Origin: Chromatiaceae bacterium
Lineage (GTDB): Bacteria > Pseudomonadota > Gammaproteobacteria > Chromatiales > Chromatiaceae
DNA: 5,065 nt
NCBI GenBank assembly: GCA_016880695.1
Contig: JAEHCY010000414.1
Location: 1 to 5,065 of the forward strand
Direction: 5' to 3'
Shown: positions 1-4,859 of the stretch, piece after piece
How the letters are laid out: each line of letters begins with the position of its first letter
Numbering within the stretch: the first letter of the stretch is position 1
Translations under genes and position numbers: made by a program
Notes under the pieces: model-generated
Told to the model about the DNA's origin: nothing
Database searches by the model: none
The model's input: only the letters and a program-made list of their open reading frames with translations

Positions 1-2
1 CA

Positions 3-53
3 CCCCCTGGGATTAGCGTCGATCCTGGCCTCAACCGCAAAGCCATCCCGTGA
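3..53 (+). CDS. 3' end of an upstream gene (partial, tentative)
   Basis: The frame beginning at base 3 is open from the window edge to a TGA at 51-53 and would encode the C-terminal tail PPGISVDPGLNRKAIP. The TGA overlaps the GTG start of the next gene in the arrangement GTGA, a four-base overlap typical of translationally coupled genes in bacterial operons. That overlap, together with the lack of a Shine-Dalgarno sequence before the GTG, is the main reason to believe this is a real gene end. The tail is too short to assign a family. The frame beginning at base 1 is also open here, and the frame beginning at base 2 stops at 14-16, so this is an inference from gene arrangement and not a homology call. 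Confidence 0.4.
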   Translation, partial: PPGISVDPGLNRKAIP

Positions 54-313
54 AACGCCTTTTCGCTTGGCTGACTCGCTACTTCGGCTGGATCTCACTC
101 ACCAGCCTGGTGACGTTGGGGGGTACATCAATGGTCATGCTGTTGCGTGACTGGACGCTCAAGGGCCTGCTCGGCTGGCTCCTGACCTGGCCAGTACTCG
201 CCGTGGGAATGCTCGCGGGGTTGGTGATGGCCACCATCGGCCTGGGACGGATCTACTTTTATAGCGCCCTGGGTGGCGGCCTGCTTCTGACCCTCCTCGT
301 CGCCTTGGCCTGA
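50..313 (+). CDS. Small hydrophobic inner-membrane protein, 87 aa, unknown function
   Basis: I do not recognise this family. The product opens with a short basic, aromatic stretch (MKRLFAWLTRYFGW) and is then almost wholly hydrophobic. Likely membrane segments are at about residues 12-32, 38-62 and 68-87, separated by short polar breaks around RDWTLK (33-38) and GLGRIY (64-69). This predicts a two- or three-pass inner-membrane protein with no visible catalytic motif. The start is GTG; it is the only plausible start, since the frame upstream has no ATG, GTG or TTG before a TAG at 14-16. No Shine-Dalgarno sequence is seen, and the GTGA overlap with the preceding frame suggests translation by coupling. 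It is followed by a small hairpin (323-345) and a long spacer, so it is probably the last gene of its operon. Its role is unknown. Confidence 0.6.
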   Translation: MKRLFAWLTRYFGWISLTSLVTLGGTSMVMLLRDWTLKGLLGWLLTWPVLAVGMLAGLVMATIGLGRIYFYSALGGGLLLTLLVALA

Positions 314-322
314 TACCCGCCA

Positions 323-345
323 CCACTGCAGGCGCCCCGCAGTGG
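323..345 (+). terminator. Candidate hairpin terminator without a U-tract
   Basis: A perfect 7-bp inverted repeat, CCACTGC (323-329) and GCAGTGG (339-345), is separated by a 9-base GC-rich loop and begins ten bases after the TGA of the small membrane protein. The position suits an end-of-operon hairpin. No run of T follows, so it is not a canonical intrinsic terminator and may only stabilise the 3' end. Confidence 0.35.
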
Positions 346-418
346 CGCGTCGCAAACCCCTCGACACCCCATCCGCCGGTCCGAAACCCGTGGCATCCGC
401 GGTATTGTCGGAGGAATC

Positions 419-440
419 CGCACTGGGTCCGCACTGGGTC
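419..440. repeat. Tandem direct repeat of CGCACTGGGTC
   Basis: Two identical copies of the 11-mer CGCACTGGGTC lie head to tail at 419-429 and 430-440. The 11-base period is close to one helical turn. The second copy ends one base before a TTGGCA hexamer (442-447) that could be a -35 element. This would suit a binding site for a dimeric or tandem-bound regulator, but a simple replication-slippage duplication is equally possible. Confidence 0.6.
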
Positions 441-441
441 A

Positions 442-470
442 TTGGCAACCGGCCGTCGGCATGGTATGCG
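442..470 (+). promoter_or_regulatory. Weak sigma70-type promoter candidate for the hydrolase gene
   Basis: TTGGCA (442-447, 5 of 6 to TTGACA) is followed after 17 bases by TATGCG (465-470, only 3 of 6 to TATAAT). A TGG just before the -10 resembles an extended -10. A start near 477 would give a leader of about 90 bases containing the hairpin at 500-526. This rests only on hexamer matching and is weak. Confidence 0.28.
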
Positions 471-499
471 TATACGCTGTGCGCTGATCCGAACAATCC

Positions 500-526
500 G
501 ACAGTGGCGAGCGCCTCGCCGCTGTC
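500..526 (+). promoter_or_regulatory. Strong 12-bp hairpin in the hydrolase leader
   Basis: GACAGTGGCGAG (500-511) pairs with CTCGCCGCTGTC (515-526) around a 3-base CGC loop. Eleven pairs are Watson-Crick and one is a G-U wobble (505/521) that holds only in RNA on the plus strand. No T-run follows (next bases CTTGAAATAC), so it is not a standard terminator. It ends 28 bases before the Shine-Dalgarno sequence, where it could protect the mRNA 5' end or act as an attenuating or regulatory leader structure. The structure is directly visible; its function is inferred. Confidence 0.5.
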
Positions 527-569
527 CTTGAAATACAAGCACCACCCCGTCACTGAGGAACCCCATTCG

Positions 570-1370
570 ATGAAGACGCCCCCTTCGCTGGCTCTCACCC
601 TGTCGCTACTCAGCCTCCTGGTCCTGCCAACGGCGCTGCAGGCCGGGATTCACACCAAGACCGTGGACTACCGCGACGGCGAAGCTGAGCTCCGCGGCTA
701 CCTGGTGTGGGACGACTCCAGCGAAGAGAAGCGCCCGGGTATCGTCGTGGTGCACGAGTGGTGGGGGCTCAACGAATACGCCCGTAAGCGGGCCGAGATG
801 CTGGCAAGCATGGGCTATGCGGCCTTCGCGGTGGACATGTACGGCAAGGATCAGGTCACCCAGCACGCCGAGGAGGCCAGGGGCTGGATGAAGCAGATCA
901 CCGCCAACGTGGACACCTGGCAGCGCCGCGCGCTGCTCGGGCTCAATCTGCTGCGCGATGAGCCGATGGTGGACACCGAGCGCATGGGCGCCATCGGCTA
1001 CTGCTTCGGCGGCGCCACCGTCATGCAGATGGCCTACGCCGGCGCCAACCTCAAGGGCGTGGTCAGCTTCCACGGCTCCCTGCCCGTTCCAACCCCAGAG
1101 CAGGCCAAGCAGATCAAGGGCCGGCTCCTGATCGCCCATGGTGCCGCCGACAGCTTCATCCCCCAGGAGCGGGTGCTGGCCTTCCAAAAGGCCCTCGACG
1201 ACGCCGGTGCCCGGTGGGAGATGGACATCTTCGGTGGTGCCCAGCACGGCTTCACCAACCCCGGCGCCGGCGACTACGGTCTCAAGGGGGTGCGCTACGA
1301 CGAGTATGCCGATCGCCGTTCCTGGGAGCTGATGGCGACCTTCTTCAGCGACCTCTTCGCCATCGAATAG
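570..1370 (+). CDS. Exported dienelactone hydrolase family protein (alpha/beta-hydrolase), 266 aa
   Basis: This belongs to the dienelactone hydrolase (DLH) family of alpha/beta-hydrolases, which cleave ester or lactone bonds with a Cys-Asp-His triad. The triad is recognisable: nucleophile Cys145 in GYCFGG (142-147), Asp194 in HGAADSFIP (190-198) and His226 in AQHGF (224-228). Glu63 in VHEWWGLN (61-68) matches the glutamate that activates the cysteine in DLH enzymes. Residues 1-25 form a classic Sec signal peptide: Lys2, a Leu/Ala core and an ALQA end, with cleavage expected before Gly26. The enzyme should therefore be periplasmic, unlike the cytoplasmic catechol-pathway DLH. The mature length of about 241 residues is normal for the family. 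The ATG at 570 is chosen because GAGGAA (555-560) sits nine bases upstream and the signal peptide starts there; the same frame is open back to 342 but looks non-coding. No aromatic-degradation genes are nearby, so the natural substrate is unknown and true dienelactone activity should not be assumed. Confidence 0.93.
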   Translation: MKTPPSLALTLSLLSLLVLPTALQAGIHTKTVDYRDGEAELRGYLVWDDSSEEKRPGIVVVHEWWGLNEYARKRAEMLASMGYAAFAVDMYGKDQVTQHAEEARGWMKQITANVDTWQRRALLGLNLLRDEPMVDTERMGAIGYCFGGATVMQMAYAGANLKGVVSFHGSLPVPTPEQAKQIKGRLLIAHGAADSFIPQERVLAFQKALDDAGARWEMDIFGGAQHGFTNPGAGDYGLKGVRYDEYADRRSWELMATFFSDLFAIE

Positions 1371-1436
1371 GCCATCGCCGCGTCGTCGGGCCGGCAGACC
1401 TCTGGCCCCGGGCAACGCGGCCTCAGCACCGGCACC

Positions 1437-2234
1437 TTAAGGGTCAGACACTAAATGCTCGTCCGCCGCGCCTCTCGGGTCTCCCGGCTGGTAGGTTACA
1501 CCCTCGGCATCGAGCAGGTGCCGTAGCACCCTATAGGCTTCCTCGACCTGCGCCCCGCCGCGGAAACCGAGCTCGATGCTCGGCACCTCCCCGAGACGCG
1601 GCAGGCTGAACAGCTTCACACCGGGGAACCGTTGGCCGAGTTCGCTCATGATGGGCAACAACCGGCTCTCCACCGCCCCCACCACCCACAGCGAGCGTTC
1701 CTCCATCCTGGGAGGCTGCCCCGGGAAATGGGTGTCCAGCACCCATTGCGCCATCGGCCAGGCCATCTCGGGGAACCCCGGCAGGAAAAAATGCCGCCCC
1801 AGCGAGAAGCCGGGAATCCGATTGTAGGGGTTCGGGATAAGCTCCGCGCCCTCCGGCAGATCGGCCATCAGGATGCGGTGCGGATAGGCCTCCGCGCCGA
1901 AGCGGGCCTCGATCGCCGCCACCGCCCCGGGGTGACGCCACAACCGCACCCCAAAGGCGGCCGCGGCGCAGGCGCGGGTGTGATCATCGGGGGTCGCACC
2001 GATTCCACCGCAGACGAAAGCTGCCCCACCCCGTTCCCGCGAAAACCGGAGATGGGCAATGATGACCTCCGGCTCATCAGGCAGCACCCAGTGCCAGGAC
2101 AGCCGCCGGCCCCGCTGGCCGAGCAGTGCCCGAAACTGGGCGAAGTGCCGATCCTGACGCTTTCCCGAGAGGATCTCATCGCCAATCACCACCAGACCGA
2201 AACCGGCCGTCGCCTGCAGATCAGAGGACATCAT
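1437..2234 (-). CDS. CinA N-terminal / MoCF-type molybdopterin-binding domain protein, 265 aa
   Basis: The product resembles the N-terminal (COG1058) half of competence/damage-inducible protein CinA and other MoCF-biosynthesis-fold proteins. Key motifs are VVIGDEILSGKRQD (15-28) and VCGGIGATPDDHT (74-86), the latter matching the family pattern GG-GPT-DD-T at the nucleotide-binding loop. They are followed by IPNPYNRIPGF (133-143) and FLPGFPEMAWPM (150-161), also typical of this family. There is no C-terminal CinA nicotinamide-nucleotide amidase domain, so this is the stand-alone type seen in many proteobacteria; its reaction is not settled, and a role in pterin or nucleotide metabolism is only inferred. 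I choose the ATG at 2234-2232 because AGGTGG lies six bases upstream and the core fold starts just after it. A second ATG follows immediately (2231), and an upstream ATG at 2306 would add 24 unconvincing residues. The last codons (HLVSDP, stop at 1437) overlap a GGGTCAGAC motif discussed in the findings. The gene is divergent from the EVE-domain gene and convergent with the hydrolase. Confidence 0.88.
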   Translation of the reverse strand: MMSSDLQATAGFGLVVIGDEILSGKRQDRHFAQFRALLGQRGRRLSWHWVLPDEPEVIIAHLRFSRERGGAAFVCGGIGATPDDHTRACAAAAFGVRLWRHPGAVAAIEARFGAEAYPHRILMADLPEGAELIPNPYNRIPGFSLGRHFFLPGFPEMAWPMAQWVLDTHFPGQPPRMEERSLWVVGAVESRLLPIMSELGQRFPGVKLFSLPRLGEVPSIELGFRGGAQVEEAYRVLRHLLDAEGVTYQPGDPRGAADEHLVSDP

Positions 2235-2394
2235 AAGGACCCACCTTTCTCCCGCGAGGCCATGCAGGGTTTGTCGCAACAATCGCCGCCCGTGCCCTAC
2301 CCCCACAAACGGTCCTGGGATCGGCGATAATCATAACCAACGAGCTCGCTTTCGCCGATAAGCCACAGAAGCTCCCCGCGCCGAGGAACCCAGA
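2235..2394. promoter_or_regulatory. Divergent intergenic region with inverted repeat and AT-rich promoter-like hexamers
   Basis: The 160 bases between the two divergent genes must drive both. Inside is a perfect 8-bp inverted repeat, ATCGGCGA (2320-2327) and TCGCCGAT (2352-2359), each copy followed by a TAA or AA run. Between and beside the arms are GATAAT (2326-2331, + strand, 5 of 6 to TATAAT) and TATGAT (2335-2330, - strand, 5 of 6). I see no good -35 for either. The arrangement suggests overlapping divergent promoters around 2326-2335 possibly bracketed by an operator, but that is inferred from pattern alone. A palindrome CGAGCTCG sits at 2341-2348 between the arms. Confidence 0.35.
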
Positions 2395-2859
2395 ATGCGC
2401 CACTGGCTCATGAAATCCGAACCGAACGATTTCAGCATCGACAATCTCGCGGCGATGCCCAACGGCACCGACCACTGGGACGGTGTACGCAATTACCAGG
2501 CACGCAACCTGATGCGCGACGAGATGCGGGTGGGAGACCCGGTGTTCTTCTACCACTCCAACTGCGAGCAACCGGGGATCGTGGGACTGATGGAGGTCTG
2601 CCGGGAGGCCTACCCAGACTTCACCGCCTTCGATCCCACGGCGAAGCACCATGACCGCAAGAGCCGCCCCGAGAACCCCAGTTGGCTCATGGTGGACGTG
2701 CGCTACCTCCGCCACCTGCGCCGCATCATCACGCTGGAAGAACTGAAGCCCTATGCCGCAGGCCCCTTGGCAGACTTCCTGCTGCTGCGCAAGGGCAACC
2801 GGCTCTCCGTCCTACCCGTTACCCCCGAACAGTGGGGGTTCATCCTGGCCCTGGAGTAG
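2395..2859 (+). CDS. EVE domain-containing protein (THYN1/PUA-like), 154 aa
   Basis: This is a single-domain EVE protein, a PUA-like fold related to thymocyte nuclear protein 1, thought to bind modified bases in DNA or RNA. The family pattern is clear throughout: WLMKSEP (4-10), HWDGVRNYQARN (27-38), VGDPVFFYHSN (46-56), PGIVGLMEV (60-68), AFDPTAKHHD (78-87), SWLMVDVRY (96-104) and NRLSVLPVT (135-143). The product is full length for the stand-alone bacterial form, with no added domain, signal peptide or membrane segment, so it should be cytoplasmic. The ATG at 2395 is supported by GAGGAA (2383-2388) six bases upstream and by the family's habit of starting with WLMKSEP near residue 4. It stands alone, divergent from the CinA-like gene. 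No restriction-modification, CRISPR or toxin gene lies nearby, so the context does not suggest a defence role. A general role in sensing modified nucleic acid is known for the family but not shown here. Confidence 0.95.
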   Translation: MRHWLMKSEPNDFSIDNLAAMPNGTDHWDGVRNYQARNLMRDEMRVGDPVFFYHSNCEQPGIVGLMEVCREAYPDFTAFDPTAKHHDRKSRPENPSWLMVDVRYLRHLRRIITLEELKPYAAGPLADFLLLRKGNRLSVLPVTPEQWGFILALE

Positions 2860-3029
2860 TCCCGGCGAAAACCCTTGGGCGTCGGTGGTGTATCGATCCC
2901 ATCAGAGCCAGAATCCCAGGTAGATCAGTCGCGGAGACAGTGGGATACCAGGTAAACGGATCGAGGCAAGCCGGCTCCGCCGCCTTTCCGACCGTCACTC
3001 TGCTTTGCTTAGTGGCCCTGATCCACGGC
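2860..3029. other. 170-base convergent intergenic spacer
   Basis: The spacer separates two converging genes. I found no hairpin followed by a T-run for either strand. It does contain an imperfect direct repeat about 32 bases apart (2912-2934 and 2944-2966, sharing CCAGGTA and a TCG-GG tail), a distant ATCCCA/TGGGAT dyad (arms near 2896 and 2941) and a palindrome AGCCGGCT (about 2970-2977). None is strong enough to call as a terminator or RNA gene. Confidence 0.3.
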
Positions 3030-3767
3030 TCAGCGGTTGCAGGGGGTAAAAAACTCGCTGTCCTTCACCTCCTCACACTGCTGACCCGTGGGCGTGAGGG
3101 CATCGGGATTCGCGCCCACCAGGCGCTCCTCCAGCTCCATCTTGAGTAGTTGCCGGGCCGGATCGCAGGCTGGACCCTGGGCACACTGGCTGGACGCACC
3201 GCAGACCCGTTCGACTAGAATCCGGCAGGGGGTTTCCTTGTCGTTGGGACGCGCCTTCGCGCAAACCGGAAAGCCGCCCTCGTCGGCAAGGGATTCGTGA
3301 CAACGCACGCTCGCTTCAGTCTGCGGGTGGGCTCCCGCTGAGATCGGCGCGCGCCGCAGCTCGTCGGTCTCCATTCGGAGCAGTTGCCGTGCGAGCACAC
3401 AAGGCTGATCAACCGAGCACTCTTGGTGAAACCCGCAGGCCTTGCGGATCAGCAGATCGCAATAGCGATCGGCAAGGGTCGAGGGCGGCGCACCTGCACT
3501 CCCCCAGGCTCGAATCATGGGCTCGGTGGGCACCGCCGCCCCCTCGCGAACGATCACCACCGAGCCATCGTCGAGCTGATGCACCCCGTTCCACAGGGGC
3601 GCGGTTCCACCCTCGTATTGGCGCATCGGCCGATGGGTCTCCGGATCCACACGCAACGTGCTCCCATCACGTAGGGTGCCGCTCCAGGACTCGCCACGCG
3701 CACCACTACCGAGGAGCATGAGCCCCACTCCTATCAGTCCGAGCATCCCGCGACCCACCAACATCAT
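3030..3767 (-). CDS. Exported cysteine-rich protein with two six-cysteine modules, 245 aa, unknown function
   Basis: I do not recognise a named family. Residues 1-25 look like a Sec signal peptide: Arg6, a Leu/Gly/Ile core and ARG before Glu26, so the protein is probably periplasmic. Residues about 27-80 form a cysteine-free N-terminal part, with stretches such as SWSGTLRDGSTLRVDP and LWNGVHQLDDGSVVIVREG that read like short beta strands and turns. From 103 to the end there are two copies of one module. Module 1 has Cys103, 111, 117, 123, 156 and 169; module 2 has Cys181, 189, 195, 201, 231 and 243. The first four cysteines have identical spacing in both copies (C-x7-C-x5-C-x5-C), followed by ARQLLRME or ARQLLKME. 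Twelve paired cysteines suggest disulfide-bonded export. The start at 3767 is chosen because GGTGAG lies a few bases upstream and the signal peptide begins there; a second ATG follows directly, and the 46 extra residues possible upstream would bury the signal. A promoter candidate lies at 3864-3892. Confidence 0.8.
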   Translation of the reverse strand: MMLVGRGMLGLIGVGLMLLGSGARGESWSGTLRDGSTLRVDPETHRPMRQYEGGTAPLWNGVHQLDDGSVVIVREGAAVPTEPMIRAWGSAGAPPSTLADRYCDLLIRKACGFHQECSVDQPCVLARQLLRMETDELRRAPISAGAHPQTEASVRCHESLADEGGFPVCAKARPNDKETPCRILVERVCGASSQCAQGPACDPARQLLKMELEERLVGANPDALTPTGQQCEEVKDSEFFTPCNR

Positions 3768-3939
3768 GCTTCTCACCCCAGCCAAGAGACAATCAAAACC
3801 CGTGGCCTGGTTTCCCGCGCACCCTTGCGCAGTCTGACCCGGACCCCCAGTCTCGCGCCGACAACTATAGCGGCCGTCCCCCTCGGCGTCAGTACCCGCG
3901 TACAAGCGGAGCGGGGCACCTGCACACCCCCCACTTTCC
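3768..3939. other. Intergenic region between the AEC transporter and the cysteine-rich protein genes
   Basis: This 172-base stretch separates two minus-strand genes and holds the promoter candidate at 3864-3892, so the two genes are probably separate transcription units. A GGGTCAGAC motif lies on the minus strand at 3840-3832. No clear intrinsic terminator is visible for the transporter gene. The frame of the cysteine-rich protein stays open back to 3905, but I see no coding character there. Confidence 0.4.
3864..3892 (-). promoter_or_regulatory. Sigma70-type promoter candidate for the cysteine-rich protein gene
   Basis: On the minus strand, CTGACG (3892-3887, 4 of 6 to TTGACA) is followed after exactly 17 bases by TATAGT (3869-3864, 5 of 6 to TATAAT). 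A start near 3857 would give a leader of about 90 bases before the ATG at 3767. It is the best hexamer pair I found in the window, and it supports starting the gene at 3767 and not upstream at 3905. Confidence 0.45.
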
Positions 3940-4011
3940 TTAGGGTCCGGTCAAGAGATCTAGCACCAAGGGCAAGGTCACCATGGCAAGCAGGGTCTGC
4001 GCGGTGATGAT
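3940..4011 (-). pseudogene. Out-of-frame C-terminal end of the AEC transporter
   Basis: Read on the minus strand from 4011 to a TAA at 3940-3942, this gives IITAQTLLAMVTLPLV and then LDLLTGP, a good match to the last transmembrane segment expected for AEC carriers after a GGDEHLMAS stretch. The main frame's Ser282 codon (4016-4014) is separated from the first Ile codon (4011-4009) by two bases, AC on the minus strand. A two-base insertion (a CA/AC doubling in GCACATC) or a one-base deletion would explain it. Joined, the protein would be about 305 residues, normal for the family. Confidence 0.75.
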
Positions 4012-4859
4012 GTGCTGGCCATCAGGTGCTCGTCCCCACCCAACTGGCGCGCCAGTATGAAGGAAGACACCGACGTAGGCAGTGCGCCGAACAGCACCGC
4101 GATGCGGGTCGGACCCTCCGGCACCTGGAACTGGCCACAGAGGTACCAGACCACCAATGGCATAAGGATCAGCTTGGGAAACGTGCTCAGCACAATGCCA
4201 CTCACCTCGCGGCGCTCGGCACTGAGGCGCAATGCGGCACCGACCGCGAGCAATCCGAGCGGCAGCGAAGCCCGGCCGAGCACAGCCATCGCCTCCAGCA
4301 GCCAGGCGGGCAGCGCTAAACCCACCGCGTTGACCCCAATGCCAAGGGCACAAGCCAGGATCAGCGGATTGCGTAGCACCTCGCGCCCGAGCGCAGACCA
4401 CCCCCGCTCGCCGCTGTCGCGGAGAACCACCAGCACCCCAACGCACAGAAGATTGAGAAGTGGGATCAGGGTGGCAATGGCCACCGCCGCCAGGGTGAGC
4501 CCTTCCGAACCCGCCAGGGCGAAGGCGCCCGCCAGGCCGACATAGGTGTTCTGCCGGATCGCCCCCTGGAACACGGAGGTGAAAGCGGCCGCCGATAAGG
4601 GCCAAGCGGGCCGGCTGACCAGGACCAGCGACGAAATGACCAGCACCGCCACGACCAACGCGGTAGCCATACCGAAAAGCCCCTCACCACCCCCGCGGGC
4701 CGTCGCCAGGGTAGTGAAGAGCAGGCAGGGAAACAGGAGCCAATAGATCAGTCGTTCCGCCTGGGGCCAGAAGTCCTTGGCCGGAAAACCGCGGCGGGCG
4801 AGCAGGAGCCCGAACAGGATGAGGGCGAAGATGGGCAGCAAGGACTGGGCGACGACCAT
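3978..4859 (-). CDS. AEC (auxin efflux carrier) family transporter, C-terminus frameshifted
   Basis: The protein is an AEC/bile-acid-arsenite-riboflavin-superfamily-type permease: a hydrophobic inner-membrane carrier with about ten segments in two halves. Family features are the opening LLPIFALILFGLLLARRGF (7-25), LLFPCLLFTTLA (41-52), the IRQNTYVGLA motif (101-110) in the middle of the first half, LRNPLILACALGI (162-174), GRASLPLGLLAVGAAL (195-210) and FGALPTSVSSFILARQLGGD (257-276). After residue 282 the frame runs into an unrelated tail (TSSPRRPCLPW) and stops at 3978, where family members have a last membrane segment. That segment is present in another frame at 3940-4011, so a frameshift lies at 4012-4013. 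The ATG at 4859 fits the usual family start; GGGGG about nine bases upstream is a modest ribosome site. Substrates in this family include malonate-like acids and auxin, but specificity cannot be read here. Whether the gene is functional, newly broken or misread by sequencing is open. Confidence 0.9.
   Translation of the reverse strand: MVVAQSLLPIFALILFGLLLARRGFPAKDFWPQAERLIYWLLFPCLLFTTLATARGGGEGLFGMATALVVAVLVISSLVLVSRPAWPLSAAAFTSVFQGAIRQNTYVGLAGAFALAGSEGLTLAAVAIATLIPLLNLLCVGVLVVLRDSGERGWSALGREVLRNPLILACALGIGVNAVGLALPAWLLEAMAVLGRASLPLGLLAVGAALRLSAERREVSGIVLSTFPKLILMPLVVWYLCGQFQVPEGPTRIAVLFGALPTSVSSFILARQLGGDEHLMASTSSPRRPCLPW

Larger units (their letters stand above)
314..569. other. 256-base non-coding region upstream of the exported hydrolase
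   Basis: I see no convincing gene here. The region holds the hairpin at 323-345, three ATCCGC hexamers (371-376, 395-400, 416-421), a tandem 11-mer (419-440), a weak promoter candidate (442-470), a 10-base palindrome GCGTATACGC (468-477), a strong hairpin (500-526), a small CTTG/CAAG dyad (527-539) and a Shine-Dalgarno sequence GAGGAA (555-560). The frame of the downstream hydrolase stays open through this stretch back to base 342. The extra residues are low-quality and would bury a clear signal peptide, so I treat the stretch as regulatory and leader DNA. Confidence 0.5.

Noticed and set aside
342..569. In-frame upstream extension of the hydrolase gene by 76 residues
   Set aside because: The extension lacks protein character, would bury a clear signal peptide, and overlaps hairpins and a tandem repeat. 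The ATG at 570 has a good Shine-Dalgarno sequence.
606..1415. Long minus-strand open frame (269 codons) opposite the hydrolase
   Set aside because: It is antisense to a well-recognised enzyme, and its translation is low-complexity Gly/Val/His-rich with no family motifs, as expected for a shadow in GC-rich DNA.
1371..1436. Intrinsic terminator between the converging hydrolase and CinA-like genes
   Set aside because: Only short 4-5 bp dyads (such as GGGCC/GGCCC at 1388-1408) and no T-run are present.
2235..2306. Upstream ATG (2306) as start of the CinA-like gene
   Set aside because: It would add 24 residues without family character, whereas the ATG at 2234 has AGGTGG six bases upstream and sits just before the conserved core.
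1632..2330. Long plus-strand open frame (232 codons) opposite the CinA-like gene
   Set aside because: The translation is Arg/Pro/His-rich without motifs, while the minus strand has clear family motifs across the same bases.
3768..3905. Upstream start (3905) for the cysteine-rich protein
   Set aside because: It would place 46 residues in front of a signal peptide and overlap the best promoter candidate in the window.
4006..4020. Programmed ribosomal frameshifting in the AEC gene
   Set aside because: No slippery heptamer or adjacent stimulatory structure is evident at the site, and AEC genes are not known for this. A small indel or sequencing error is simpler.
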